62,046 nucleotides of DNA from Akkermansiaceae bacterium UBA1506 (lineage in GTDB: Bacteria > Verrucomicrobiota > Verrucomicrobiia > Verrucomicrobiales > DEV007): the NCBI GenBank assembly GCA_002323995.1, contig DCQY01000046.1, forward strand, positions 19,049 through 81,094. The letters are read 5' to 3'. The notes under the pieces were generated by a model. It made no database searches. It had not been told where the DNA came from and worked only from the letters and a program-made list of their open reading frames with translations. The position numbers and the translations under genes are program-made. This document shows positions 24,837 through 34,068 of this stretch, one piece after another; position 1 is the stretch's first letter; each line of letters begins with the position of its first letter.

Positions 24837-26057
24837 ATGGCCCCTTTTGAAATCGACAATATCCGAGCCGATTTTCCTATCCTCTCAAAAGAGGTTGAGG
24901 GAAAGCCGCTAACCTATCTTGATAATGGCGCTACGGCACAGAAACCGTCCGCAGTCATTAACTCGATGTCGAAGTTCTATGCCGAAAGTAATGCCAACAT
25001 CCACCGCGGCATCCACCACCTGAGCCGCGAAGCCACCGAAGCCTACGAAAAGTCGCGCAGCGAAATCAAAGCAGCGCTCCAATTACCGGACTCTCACGAG
25101 TTGATTTTCGTCCGCGGAGCCACGGAAGGTATTAATCTGGTCACACACGGCCTCGAAGACCGACTCCAGGAGGGTGACGAAGTCGTGCTCACAATCATGG
25201 AGCACCATGCCAATTTTGTTCCCTGGCAGATTCTTCAAGAGCGGAAAAACATCAAGGTTCACGTTGTTGGCTTAAATGAATCAGGCGAACTAGACCTCGA
25301 AGCATGGAAAGCCGCGTTTAATGAGAAGACCCGCGTCGCTGCTTTTACCCACGTTTCTAACGTCCTCGGCACGGTAAATCCAGTGTCGGAGATGACTACC
25401 TTCGCGCGCGAGCGGGAGGTGATTACCCTAGTAGACGGTGCTCAGGCACTTCCTCACGGCCCTGTTGATCTGCGCGAAGTCGGAGGGGACTTCTATGTTT
25501 TCTCCGGGCACAAAGTTTTCGGACCTGACGGTATCGGCGTACTCACGGGACCACGTGACCTTCTCAACTCTTTTCGTCCGTATCAAAGCGGTGGGGACAT
25601 GATTGAGCGTGTTCAAGTTTCCGGCACCACGTTCCGGGACGTCCCCGAGCGTTTCGAAGCGGGCACCCCAAATATATCAGCCACGCTCGGTCTTGCCGAA
25701 GCCTTCCGCTACATGGCCTCGATTGACTGGAAAGCAGCGAATGCCCATGAAAACTCGCTTGCTGAGCAAACGACAGAGCAACTAAAAGGCTTGGGCGGGA
25801 TTCGAATTTTTGGAGAATCGACCGGTAAAACGGCGATTGTTTCATTCCTTTTTGATATCGCTCACCCTCAAGACATTGGCACGATCCTCGATACTGAAGG
25901 GGTTGCTATTCGCATCGGCCACCACTGCGCCCAACCACTCATGGATTACTACGAAGTTCCGGCGACCGTCAGGGCTTCATTCGCCTTTTACAACAACGAG
26001 GCTGACGTCGAAGCCTTTATGCGGGGCATGCACAAAGTAAAACGCTTCTTCGGATAG
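24837..26057 (+). CDS. sufS: Cysteine desulfurase SufS
   Basis: 406 residues, class V aminotransferase fold of the SufS (type II) group. Features: YLDNGATAQKPSAVINSM, NIHRGIHHLSREATEAYE, the PLP contact region TIMEHHANFVPW, the PLP lysine in VFSGHKVFGPDGIGVL, and the catalytic cysteine in RIGHHCAQPLMDYY (about Cys364). It removes sulfur from cysteine for Fe-S cluster assembly. Other suf genes are absent here, although an A-type carrier occurs at 51.3 kb. Start at the first ATG with normal N-terminus. The promoter region is shared with the divergent HipA-like gene. Confidence 0.95.
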   Translation: MAPFEIDNIRADFPILSKEVEGKPLTYLDNGATAQKPSAVINSMSKFYAESNANIHRGIHHLSREATEAYEKSRSEIKAALQLPDSHELIFVRGATEGINLVTHGLEDRLQEGDEVVLTIMEHHANFVPWQILQERKNIKVHVVGLNESGELDLEAWKAAFNEKTRVAAFTHVSNVLGTVNPVSEMTTFAREREVITLVDGAQALPHGPVDLREVGGDFYVFSGHKVFGPDGIGVLTGPRDLLNSFRPYQSGGDMIERVQVSGTTFRDVPERFEAGTPNISATLGLAEAFRYMASIDWKAANAHENSLAEQTTEQLKGLGGIRIFGESTGKTAIVSFLFDIAHPQDIGTILDTEGVAIRIGHHCAQPLMDYYEVPATVRASFAFYNNEADVEAFMRGMHKVKRFFG

Positions 26058-26137
26058 ATTAAGCATCGACTCAAAGCACGCGAATCGCTTGCTTTCCACT
26101 CGGGTTCTGGCTAGTTAACGTCGGATTTCACACCTTT

Positions 26138-27022
26138 ATGAGCGACAAGCCCCAGCAAGTTTACATCGATGGCGAGTTCTTTCATGAAAGCGACGCCAAG
26201 ATTTCCGTTTTTGATCACGGCCTCCTTTACGGTGACGGTGTCTTCGAGGGCATTCGCTTTTACAACGACCGTGTCACCTGTCTTGAGGAGCACGTCGATC
26301 GCCTCTTCGATTCAGCGAAGGCCATCCACTTAGAGATCCCGGCAAGCCAGGAAGAAGTTCGCAACATGGTGGTGGAGACCATCAAGCGCAATCAATTGCA
26401 CGACGGCTATGTCCGGCTCGTCGTCACGCGTGGAACCGGCGGACTCGGACTCAGCCCCTATCGCTGCGAGAAAGCGTCGATCATCATCATTGCCTCTACT
26501 ATTTCTCTCTATCCTCAAGAGAAGTATGATCAAGGGCTGATACTAGCTACCTGCGCTACTCGTCGCCCCACTCATGACTCGCTTTCTCCCTCCGTGAAAT
26601 CACTGAATTATCTTAGTAACGTAATGGCGAAAGTTGAGGCACTCGCATCAGGTGCTGAAGAGGGGGTAATGCTCAATACAGAGGGCTACGTGGCCGAGTG
26701 CACCGGCGATAACATCTTCGTCGTCAAAGGCGGCATTATCCTCACCCCCACGGTGGCATCCGGATCCCTCAATGGAATCACACGTCGCGTCGTGATTGAC
26801 CTAGCGATCAAGGCGGGTTTTGAGCTCAAGGAAATCCAAATGAGCCGCTATGATATGTACACCGCCGACGAATTATTTCTTACGGGAACTGCGGCGGAGG
26901 TCGTTCCAGTAGCGCAATACGACAAGCGCATTATTGGAGAAGGTAAACCGGGGCCTGTGACGAGACAACTGATCGAAGATTACAGAAATCTCGTAGAAAC
27001 CACAGGCACGCCGATTTACTAA
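26138..27022 (+). CDS. ilvE: Class IV aminotransferase (branched-chain type)
   Basis: 294 residues, fold type IV PLP aminotransferase. The N-terminus VYIDGEFFHESDAKISVFDH and YGDGVFEGIRFYNDRV match the branched-chain aminotransferase pattern. The PLP lysine is in SLSPSVKSLNYLSNVMAK, and GSLNGITRRVVIDLA near residue 210 is the phosphate-binding turn. The short form resembles archaeal/Thermus-like IlvE. The reaction would be transamination of Leu/Ile/Val keto acids; D-amino-acid transaminase or 4-amino-4-deoxychorismate lyase are less likely relatives. It follows sufS after 80 bases on the same strand. Confidence 0.85.
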   Translation: MSDKPQQVYIDGEFFHESDAKISVFDHGLLYGDGVFEGIRFYNDRVTCLEEHVDRLFDSAKAIHLEIPASQEEVRNMVVETIKRNQLHDGYVRLVVTRGTGGLGLSPYRCEKASIIIIASTISLYPQEKYDQGLILATCATRRPTHDSLSPSVKSLNYLSNVMAKVEALASGAEEGVMLNTEGYVAECTGDNIFVVKGGIILTPTVASGSLNGITRRVVIDLAIKAGFELKEIQMSRYDMYTADELFLTGTAAEVVPVAQYDKRIIGEGKPGPVTRQLIEDYRNLVETTGTPIY

Positions 27023-27077
27023 TTGCCTTTGCTGTCGTATTATCTTTGGAGGATGAACGTCAATTCTCGAAACAGCC

Positions 27078-27662
27078 ATGTCTACTTCCCCGACCTACAT
27101 GAAATGCGACCTATGCGATACCGAGAACGCCACTGTCTTCTTTTCGCAGGTGGCGGATGGAAAACTCCAGAAGGTGAATCTCTGCAAAAAATGCGCCGAT
27201 GAAAAAGGAGTCACCGACCCGACTGGTTTTGCTTTGGCTGACATGCTTGAGGGGATGGGAGAGCAATCCAAAACTGAAATTTCTACCGTGGACTCCGAAG
27301 AACTGACCTGTCCCTGCTGCGGATTTACGCAGAGCGATTTTAAAAAGACCGGCCGATTTGGCTGTTCCGACTGCTACGAGGTATTTGACGAAGGGCTTGA
27401 TGGTCTCCTCGAAGCGATGCATAAACACAATCAGCATGTCGGAAAGACTCCGTCTGCCTTTCCCGAATTACCGGATATTCTGGAACTCCCAGAATCAAAA
27501 ACCTCTTCTGCTAATACCGAAGAAATCGAAGCTAGTCCGGTCGATAAATTGAGCGCACTGAAACAAGCTTTGTCTCATTCGGTAGAAGATGAGGACTACG
27601 AAGAGGCGGCCCGTCTTCGCGACGCTATTTCCCAATTGGAATCCCAGATTGGGGATTCCTGA
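27078..27662 (+). CDS. mcsA: McsA-type adaptor (UvrB/UvrC motif protein)
   Basis: 194 residues. N-terminal zinc-binding region: KCDLCDTENATVFF with CKKCADEKG, and a second pair CPCCGF with CSDCYE, giving two treble-clef-like CxxC modules. The C-terminal UVR motif is SALKQALSHSVEDEDYEEAA followed by RLRDAISQLE. This is the architecture of McsA, which activates the protein arginine kinase McsB. The next two genes are mcsB and clpC in the classic order, but no ctsR repressor gene precedes it. Start by ATG at a normal N-terminus. Confidence 0.9.
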   Translation: MSTSPTYMKCDLCDTENATVFFSQVADGKLQKVNLCKKCADEKGVTDPTGFALADMLEGMGEQSKTEISTVDSEELTCPCCGFTQSDFKKTGRFGCSDCYEVFDEGLDGLLEAMHKHNQHVGKTPSAFPELPDILELPESKTSSANTEEIEASPVDKLSALKQALSHSVEDEDYEEAARLRDAISQLESQIGDS

Positions 27663-27712
27663 ACTATTTTTTCAATCTAGTACCCAAGGTGCTTGAAATG
27701 TGACAAGCGACG

Positions 27713-28825
27713 ATGGCGATGCGATTTTCCACCCTTTTGAAGAATCCGGCAGAATGGATGCGAACGCCGGGTCCGGAGAGTGATATTGTCATCACTAGCC
27801 GCGTCCGACTGGCTCGCAACCTTACCAATCATCCCTTCCCGGGCTGGGCGAGGAAAGAGGATCGGATCACCGTAATGGAAGAGGTCCGCCCCCCCCTCGA
27901 ATCCCTCACTGAGATGAAGGATTCGTTCTCGGAGGAGATGACCAAGCTTTCCGCCATCGAAAAGCAAGTCCTCGTCGAAAGGCACCTCATCAGTCGTGAG
28001 CACGCCGCCAAGGGCATTGGCTGCGGCACGGTCATGAATCGCAAGCAAACCATCAGCGTGATGATCAATGAAGAGGATCACTTGCGCATGCAGGCAATCC
28101 GCCCCGGGTTGCAACTGCTGGCAGCTTATCGCTCCCTCGACCAAATCGATTCAACACTCGAAGGAGAACTCCCATACGCATTCGACCATCAATATGGCTA
28201 TTTAACCGCCTGCCCTACCAACTTGGGCACGGGGATGCGCTCATCCGCCATGCTGCACCTGCCCGGCCTCGTCCTTAGCGAACAGATCAACCAGACCATA
28301 CAGGGTGCCAACAAGATTGGCCTCGCTGTTCGGGGGCTTTACGGCGAGGGAACTGAAGCCCTTGCTAATCTATTCCAGATTTCAAACCAGAACACCCTTG
28401 GCACCAACGAAAAAGAGATTATCGAGCATCTCAACCGGGTTATTACGCAACTCATTGAAAATGAGAAGAATGCCCGGATGAAAATCCTCGAAGATCGCCC
28501 CACGATGATGCAAGACCAGATCGGTCGGGCTTACGCTGTCCTAAAATACGCGCACATCATCACCTCTAAGGAGGCTCTGAATTTCCTCTCGATGATCCGG
28601 CTCGGTTGCGACCTCGGCTTCGTGCCAGACGAAGAAAGGGAAACCATCAATGTTTTGCTCACTGAAATACAGCCAGCGCACCTGCAAATTTCTGCCAAAC
28701 GTAAATTAACCGCGGAAGAACGCGATATTTTGCGTGCTGATATCATCAGGACCAGCTTAAATCGACTGACACCACCTGATTTTGGATCTATAATCACCGA
28801 GAGGGAAAACGAAGACGATGAATAA
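27713..28825 (+). CDS. mcsB: Protein arginine kinase McsB
   Basis: 370 residues of the phosphagen kinase fold adapted to proteins. Catalytic landmarks: VITSRVRLARNLTNHPFPGW (ATP-binding Arg cluster), VMINEEDHLRMQ (active-site loop) and CPTNLGTGMRSSAMLHLPGL (with the invariant Cys and Arg). The C-terminal part contains a DxxGRAYAVLKYAHI-like stretch. It phosphorylates arginine on misfolded proteins, tagging them for ClpCP. It begins 50 bases after mcsA and overlaps clpC by 8 bases, so the three genes form a translationally coupled operon. Confidence 0.95.
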   Translation: MAMRFSTLLKNPAEWMRTPGPESDIVITSRVRLARNLTNHPFPGWARKEDRITVMEEVRPPLESLTEMKDSFSEEMTKLSAIEKQVLVERHLISREHAAKGIGCGTVMNRKQTISVMINEEDHLRMQAIRPGLQLLAAYRSLDQIDSTLEGELPYAFDHQYGYLTACPTNLGTGMRSSAMLHLPGLVLSEQINQTIQGANKIGLAVRGLYGEGTEALANLFQISNQNTLGTNEKEIIEHLNRVITQLIENEKNARMKILEDRPTMMQDQIGRAYAVLKYAHIITSKEALNFLSMIRLGCDLGFVPDEERETINVLLTEIQPAHLQISAKRKLTAEERDILRADIIRTSLNRLTPPDFGSIITERENEDDE

Positions 28826-31334
28826 TTTTACCCCGAGAGCCCAACAAGTACTCGCCCTAGCTCGCAAAGAAGCAGATCGTTTCAATCACAATTATGTCGG
28901 GACTGAGCACCTGCTACTCGGGTTAATTAAGTTGGGACAGGGTGTCGCGGTCAATGTCCTTCAAAAAATGAATCTCGACCTTGAGACTGTTCGACTTGAG
29001 GTAGAAAAGCAGGTCGGCAATGGGCCCGAAACTAAAATGGTCGGGAACATCCCCTACACTCCCAGGGTAAAAAAGGTTCTCGCCTTAGCGGGCAAAGAAG
29101 CCAAAGCACTCAACCATAGTTACGTAGGAACTGAGCACATCTTGCTGGGTCTGCTCCGCGAAGGTGACGGCGTCGCTGCTCGCGTCCTCAAGAATCTCGA
29201 TGTGGATATCGAGCGTACCCGAAACGAAATACTTCGCGAACTCGATCCCAACTTTGCCGGAAACAACCTCGAAGACGAGGAAGGTGAATTCGAAGAAATG
29301 AGTGGCGGCCGCAAAGAGGGTAAAACACCCGCGCTCAAAGCGTTCGGACGTGACCTTACTGAACTTGCCCAGAACGCCGAACTCGATCCGGTAATTGGGC
29401 GCAGCGAGGAAATTGAGCGCGTCATCCAAATTCTATGCCGTCGCACCAAGAACAATCCGGTCTTGATTGGAGAGGCCGGCGTTGGCAAAACCGCAATAGC
29501 TGAGGGTCTCGCTCAAGAAATTGCTTCAGGTAATGTTCCGGAATTGCTTCGTGAGAAGAAAGTCGTGACGCTGGACTTGGCTCTCATGGTAGCGGGAACC
29601 AAATATCGAGGCCAATTTGAGGAGCGCATCAAGGCCGTCATGGACGAGATCAAACGCGCCAAGAATGTGATCCTTTTCATCGACGAGCTTCATACCATCG
29701 TCGGAGCTGGTTCCGCGGAAGGAGCCATGGATGCGTCGAACATCATCAAGCCGGCTTTGAGCCGCGGTGAGCTTCAGTGCATCGGGGCCACCACGATGAA
29801 CGAATATCGCAAATTTATAGAAAAAGATGCTGCTTTGGAGCGGCGCTTTCAGCAGGTTAAAGTTGAAGAACCCAGCGCCGAGGACGCGATTCTCATCCTT
29901 CAAGGACTTAGATCCAAGTACGAATCGCACCACAAGGCTGATTATACCGAACAAGCCATTGAGGCCTGCGTGCGCCTTTCTGCGCGCTATCTTACCGGCC
30001 GATTTCTGCCCGATAAGGCGATCGACATTCTTGACGAGGCTGGTGCCCGAGCCCGTATCACCTCCATGACTCGCCCACCGGAGATCAAGGACCTTGAAGC
30101 GGCAATCGAAGAAATTGTCGCCGAAAAAGAAGCGGCAATTAAGGATCAGGATTTCGAAAATGCGGCCGCGCTTCGTGACAAGGAAAAAAACAAGCGCCAG
30201 GAAATGGAGGAAATCCTCGAAGAGTGGCGCGCTAGCAACGAAGAGAAGATCGTCGAGGTCAACGAGGACGACATCATGTCCGTGGTAGCCAAGTGGACCG
30301 GTGTGCCTCTTCAGCGCATGGAGGAGAAAGAAGCCGAGAAGCTTCTGAAAATGGAGGATGAACTCAAGAACCGGGTCATCGGACAGAACGAAGCCGTCAC
30401 TGCTATCTCTAAAGCACTTCGCCGCAGTCGTGCCGATCTTAAGGATCCACGGCGTCCAATTGGCTCGTTCATCTTTCTTGGGCCTACTGGTGTAGGTAAG
30501 ACCTACCTTGCTCGTAATTTGGCAGAGTTCATGTTTGGTGACCGCGAAGCGCTCATCCAAATCGACATGTCAGAATACATGGAGAAATTCACCAGCAGCC
30601 GCCTCATTGGCTCGCCTCCCGGCTACGTCGGTTACGAAGAAGGAGGACAGCTTTCCGAAGCAGTCCGCCGACGCCCCTACTCCGTGGTTCTTTTCGACGA
30701 GGTTGAAAAAGCTCACCCCGACGTCATGAATCTTCTCCTCCAGATTCTGGAAGAGGGTATGATCACTGACAGTCTCGGACGCAAGATCGATTTCCGAAAC
30801 ACTATCATCATCCTCACTTCCAACGTTGGCGCCGACGTAATCAAGAGCCAGGTTACCGTGGGATTCGGATCCATGGGTCAGGGAGAAGACGGTGACTACG
30901 ACAACATGCGGGAGAAGATTCTTGATCGCGCTAAGGAAGCGTTTAAACCCGAGTTTCTGAACCGACTCGACGAAAAGATCGTGTTCCATGTTCTTGAGAA
31001 AGCAGACCTCACTAAGATAGTCGACCTTGAAATTGATACAGTTCTCAGCCGCCTCGCTGAGAAGGATATTCTTCTCAAGCTCGATAAGAAGGCTAAGGAC
31101 TTCATGATCGAAGAAGGCTACGATCCAAACTACGGAGCCCGACCCATGCGTCGGACTGTGGAGCGTCACATTGAGGATCCGCTCGCTGAGCATCTTTTGC
31201 GCGGTGATATTTCACCCGGTCAACTCGTCAAAGTCACCCATAAGAAGAAGGAGAAGTTTCTCACTTTCAAGGCAGAAGATATCGACGATGGCGATAAGGA
31301 TCCGGTCAAACCAGTCAGCTCCGTCAAAGGCTGA
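28818..31334 (+). CDS. clpC: ATP-dependent unfoldase ClpC
   Basis: 838 residues. Domains in order: two Clp-N repeats (RAQQVLALARKEADRFNHNY and VKKVLALAGKEAKALNHSYV) that bind phospho-arginine and adaptors; AAA+ module D1 (Walker A GEAGVGKTAIAEG, Walker B VILFIDELHT); a middle coiled coil with a UVR-like patch (KDQDFENAAALRDKEKN); D2 (GPTGVGKTYLARN, SVVLFDEVEKAHPD); and the Clp C-terminal domain (GYDPNYGARPMRRTVERHIE). It unfolds tagged substrates for ClpP, which is not in the window. The start overlaps the mcsB stop. Confidence 0.97.
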   Translation: MNNFTPRAQQVLALARKEADRFNHNYVGTEHLLLGLIKLGQGVAVNVLQKMNLDLETVRLEVEKQVGNGPETKMVGNIPYTPRVKKVLALAGKEAKALNHSYVGTEHILLGLLREGDGVAARVLKNLDVDIERTRNEILRELDPNFAGNNLEDEEGEFEEMSGGRKEGKTPALKAFGRDLTELAQNAELDPVIGRSEEIERVIQILCRRTKNNPVLIGEAGVGKTAIAEGLAQEIASGNVPELLREKKVVTLDLALMVAGTKYRGQFEERIKAVMDEIKRAKNVILFIDELHTIVGAGSAEGAMDASNIIKPALSRGELQCIGATTMNEYRKFIEKDAALERRFQQVKVEEPSAEDAILILQGLRSKYESHHKADYTEQAIEACVRLSARYLTGRFLPDKAIDILDEAGARARITSMTRPPEIKDLEAAIEEIVAEKEAAIKDQDFENAAALRDKEKNKRQEMEEILEEWRASNEEKIVEVNEDDIMSVVAKWTGVPLQRMEEKEAEKLLKMEDELKNRVIGQNEAVTAISKALRRSRADLKDPRRPIGSFIFLGPTGVGKTYLARNLAEFMFGDREALIQIDMSEYMEKFTSSRLIGSPPGYVGYEEGGQLSEAVRRRPYSVVLFDEVEKAHPDVMNLLLQILEEGMITDSLGRKIDFRNTIIILTSNVGADVIKSQVTVGFGSMGQGEDGDYDNMREKILDRAKEAFKPEFLNRLDEKIVFHVLEKADLTKIVDLEIDTVLSRLAEKDILLKLDKKAKDFMIEEGYDPNYGARPMRRTVERHIEDPLAEHLLRGDISPGQLVKVTHKKKEKFLTFKAEDIDDGDKDPVKPVSSVKG

Positions 31335-31397
31335 TAATTCTCACCCTATTCTGCCAACTTCGAAATCGTCCAGATCTAACGCTTTGGCTGTTGGATA

Positions 31398-31982
31398 TTA
31401 CATATCCGATAGAAGCCTTCGATTCTTGACCACGTAGCTCATTCCCGACCAGAGTGTGAGTAGTAAGCTTCCCCAGTTCAAAACCATTCCGAGGACATTG
31501 GGTGCCAAATAAAAGGTTTCAAATATAGGTCGGAGAAAACGGAAGACGGCTTCCTCGGAAGCGAGATAAAAGAGGAAGTATATAATCGTGACGATTTGGA
31601 TGATCGTCTTGTATTTCCCTAAGCTCTCTGCGGCTAAAACCACACCTTCGGCCGAGGCAAGGAGTCGCAACCCAGTAACCATGAATTCTCGCGCTAAGAT
31701 CACCACAACCATCCAAGCCGGAATGAGTTCTAGTCTCGTCAAGAGAACAAACCCGGCACACATTAGCACTTTGTCCGCGAGAGGATCCATTAACTTACCA
31801 AAGCTGGTAATTAGATCATTTTTTCGCGCGAGGTAGCCATCAAGGAAGTCGGTAAAGGAAGCAAGGCCAAAGATCAGCAGAGCGGCACTCTTAGCATAGG
31901 GCATCCCCTCTAGCGAAAGAAGGCCGACAAAGATAAAAGAAAGAATCAGTCGAGCGACCGTTAACTGGTTGGGCACGTTCAT
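31398..31982 (-). CDS. pgsA: CDP-diacylglycerol-glycerol-3-phosphate 3-phosphatidyltransferase
   Basis: 194 residues, integral membrane CDP-alcohol phosphatidyltransferase. The catalytic motif D-G-x2-A-R-x8-G-x3-D-x3-D is present as FLDGYLARKNDLITSFGKLM followed by DPLADK. About five hydrophobic helices are visible. It makes phosphatidylglycerophosphate, the first committed step to phosphatidylglycerol. The N-terminus MNVPNQLTVARLILSFIFV is typical of PgsA. It is convergent with clpC. Confidence 0.9.
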   Translation of the reverse strand: MNVPNQLTVARLILSFIFVGLLSLEGMPYAKSAALLIFGLASFTDFLDGYLARKNDLITSFGKLMDPLADKVLMCAGFVLLTRLELIPAWMVVVILAREFMVTGLRLLASAEGVVLAAESLGKYKTIIQIVTIIYFLFYLASEEAVFRFLRPIFETFYLAPNVLGMVLNWGSLLLTLWSGMSYVVKNRRLLSDM

Positions 31983-32309
31983 AAAATAGCCACGATCCTA
32001 CTCTTGCGATTCGAAGGCGGCAAACAAAGGAAGAAAACATTTTTTCTTCAAGATCTTTTAGATCATGAGTAGATTAGTGGGCTGATCATGCCGATACCAC
32101 ACGTGTCGCTTGCTACCTCTGGCTGGACTGAAGGCTTATTTATCTCTTCTGACTTGACCAGAGTCAGCCATACGGCCCCTTCATTCATTGGTATTTTGCT
32201 CCGTCTCGAATGCGCCTGCGACTGGGAGAGCGTCTTCACCATCAACACATCTCCGATGGCAATAGATGAAATCTCAGTAGCTAAAGAATTAGCATTGGGC
32301 TGACAGCAT
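31983..32309. other. 327-bp stretch without a supported gene
   Basis: Lies between the pgsA start and the TolQ-like gene's stop. Open frames of 70-100 codons exist on both strands over the same bases, but neither has a recognisable family, signal peptide or clear ribosome-binding site. The minus-strand frame contains a hydrophobic run (IAIGDVLMVKTL) but overlaps the end of the TolQ-like gene. An A/T-rich tract just upstream of pgsA probably holds its promoter. I make no gene call. Confidence 0.5.
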
Positions 32310-33224
32310 TTATTTGGAATGAGTGGCGGCCTGCTTAGCAATCGGATTAATTTGAATCCCATCAAGACTCAAAGGCTCCGAAGAATCACTCAAGAGACGG
32401 TCACGAATTGAGTGATACTGCTTTTTTTCTCCGGAGCCGGGGTTGATTCCATCGTCATCGCTTTGCCCAACTTCTTCTTCGGTCAGACTATGTGAGACAC
32501 CTGCAGAACTTTGGCAGAACTTGCGCTCAAAAAGTCGGACCACATCGTCATGGAATCTACGCAGATCATACTTTCTTTTTCGAAGCACGATCAAAAATGC
32601 GCCTCGCGCAACTATGGCAGGAGCAGTCACCATCAAGGCAACGGCGAGAAAGCCCAAAGCACTGCCGATGATTGGCATCACTTCATTGGCTCCCGTAGCA
32701 GTGTCAAAGCCAGTCATCATGGTCCAGACAAACCCGAGCAATCCTAGTAAGATTGCACCATTACCAATCAAACGTAACCCGGCCACACCTTGCTCCATTC
32801 GCATCTGAGCTTCGCGAAATCCTGAACGGAATGCCTGGCGCAACGCTTTGGTTTGTTGCTCAGACAAGAACCCGGCGTCTCGGACCAAATCAACAACACC
32901 AACCTGGCACTCCCGAGATCCAAGTAATTGAAACGCTGTTTCTTTAGCTCCGGCAAGATACACCTGATATTGGGCTGAGCCCTCGCTTTCCCAGCCCTCC
33001 TCAAACACCTCAAGAGTTGTGCGGGAAGCCCTCAAACGCTTGCTAAACTTCTGATCTGAAAGTTTCAACCTCCTAAGAAACAATGCTTTGGAAAGGATCA
33101 TAACCCAACAAAGGATCGAGAGCATAAACAAACCCCACATCACCATCCCCCCCGGAAACGCGGGCTGATTCAGTGCGGTCTGTATGCTAGCGACCAGAGT
33201 GGAAGAATAGGTCATCGAGAACAT
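32310..33224 (-). CDS. MotA/TolQ/ExbB-type proton channel family protein
   Basis: 304 residues. Membrane helix near the N-terminus (GMVMWGLFMLSILCWVMILS), a cytoplasmic segment, then two more helices (LRLIGNGAILLGLLGFVWTMMTG and PIIGSALGFLAVALMVTAPA). The GLLGFVWTMMTGFD segment is typical of ExbB/TolQ proteins. A long charged tail follows (DDDGINPGSGEKK). Such proteins pair with ExbD/TolR, but no partner is seen on this strand next door. Role: energising TonB or Tol systems, or a related force-generating complex, by inference. Another start three codons in is possible. Confidence 0.75.
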   Translation of the reverse strand: MFSMTYSSTLVASIQTALNQPAFPGGMVMWGLFMLSILCWVMILSKALFLRRLKLSDQKFSKRLRASRTTLEVFEEGWESEGSAQYQVYLAGAKETAFQLLGSRECQVGVVDLVRDAGFLSEQQTKALRQAFRSGFREAQMRMEQGVAGLRLIGNGAILLGLLGFVWTMMTGFDTATGANEVMPIIGSALGFLAVALMVTAPAIVARGAFLIVLRKRKYDLRRFHDDVVRLFERKFCQSSAGVSHSLTEEEVGQSDDDGINPGSGEKKQYHSIRDRLLSDSSEPLSLDGIQINPIAKQAATHSK

Positions 33225-33422
33225 GGGAATTTTTATTGAGCTTTATAAAATATCAGGAATTTTTAATAAAACAAGCCATCCGGGCGACAATTAGGGAAAT
33301 TCAAGTTAACTATTTTGCACTCCCTCCAAAAACAGATTCGTTTTATAATCGATTTAACTTTTCAATAGCTCCATTGTTTTAACGATGTGAAACCCTCACT
33401 TATATAGGAAATCTTCAACACC

Positions 33423-34022
33423 ATGTTTAGCACACTTATCATCGTCCTGATTGTCCTCGCGGTCCTGCTTATCCCGATCCTCGTCACTATCGGAATTTAC
33501 AACAGCCTTATCAGCCTGCGAAACCGTTACAAGAATGCCTTTGCGCAGATCGACGTCCAATTGAAGCGCCGCTACGATCTCATTCCTAACCTCGTAGAGG
33601 CCGCCAAAGGCTACATGAAGCATGAGCGGGAAACACTCGAAGCAGTCATTCAGGCTCGCAATGCCGCCGCCAGCGCCCGAGAGCACGCCACTGCCGATCC
33701 CGGAAATGCCGCTGCCATGGCAGAACTATCTAACGCTGAATCCGGACTGGGCGGAATCCTTGGTCGCCTTTTTGCTCTTTCGGAAGCTTACCCAGAACTA
33801 CGCAGCAACGAAAACATGCTTCAATTACAGGAAGAACTCACCTCGACTGAATCGAAAATCGCCTTTGCCCGTCAGGCATACAACGATGCGGTCATGGTAT
33901 TTAATAATAAGCTGGAAATGTTTCCATCCAATTTCATCGCTAATATCTTTAATTTTGTTTCGGCAACCATGTTTGAGGTATCCGATGAATCGGAACGCGA
34001 AGCGGTCAAAGTAGAATTCTAA
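33423..34022 (+). CDS. LemA family protein
   Basis: 199 residues. An N-terminal signal-anchor (TLIIVLIVLAVLLIPILVTI) is followed by the LemA helical bundle: YNSLISLRNRYKNAFAQIDV, QLKRRYDLIPNLVEAAKGYM and the terminal MFEVSDESEREAVKVEF. Membrane-anchored with an exposed helical domain; molecular role still unclear. lemA genes are often next to M48 (HtpX-like) proteases, as here, 46 bases downstream. The upstream 198 bases are notably A/T-rich and likely hold the promoter. Confidence 0.9.
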   Translation: MFSTLIIVLIVLAVLLIPILVTIGIYNSLISLRNRYKNAFAQIDVQLKRRYDLIPNLVEAAKGYMKHERETLEAVIQARNAAASAREHATADPGNAAAMAELSNAESGLGGILGRLFALSEAYPELRSNENMLQLQEELTSTESKIAFARQAYNDAVMVFNNKLEMFPSNFIANIFNFVSATMFEVSDESEREAVKVEF

Positions 34023-34068
34023 GCAAAGGACCGTTGGCGCTCCAGATACTCCGGAGACGCTTCCTTGA

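Noticed and set aside
27677..28144. 155-codon frame opposite mcsB
   Set aside because: Antisense to the conserved arginine kinase core; no own signals.
29526..30560. Long open frame of 344 codons opposite clpC
   Set aside because: It is fully antisense to ClpC, whose domains and motifs are intact; the frame is a codon-usage shadow.
32063..32365. 100-codon minus-strand frame between pgsA and the TolQ-like gene
   Set aside because: Overlaps the end of the TolQ-like gene, lacks a family and a ribosome-binding site, and competes with a 71-codon frame on the other strand.
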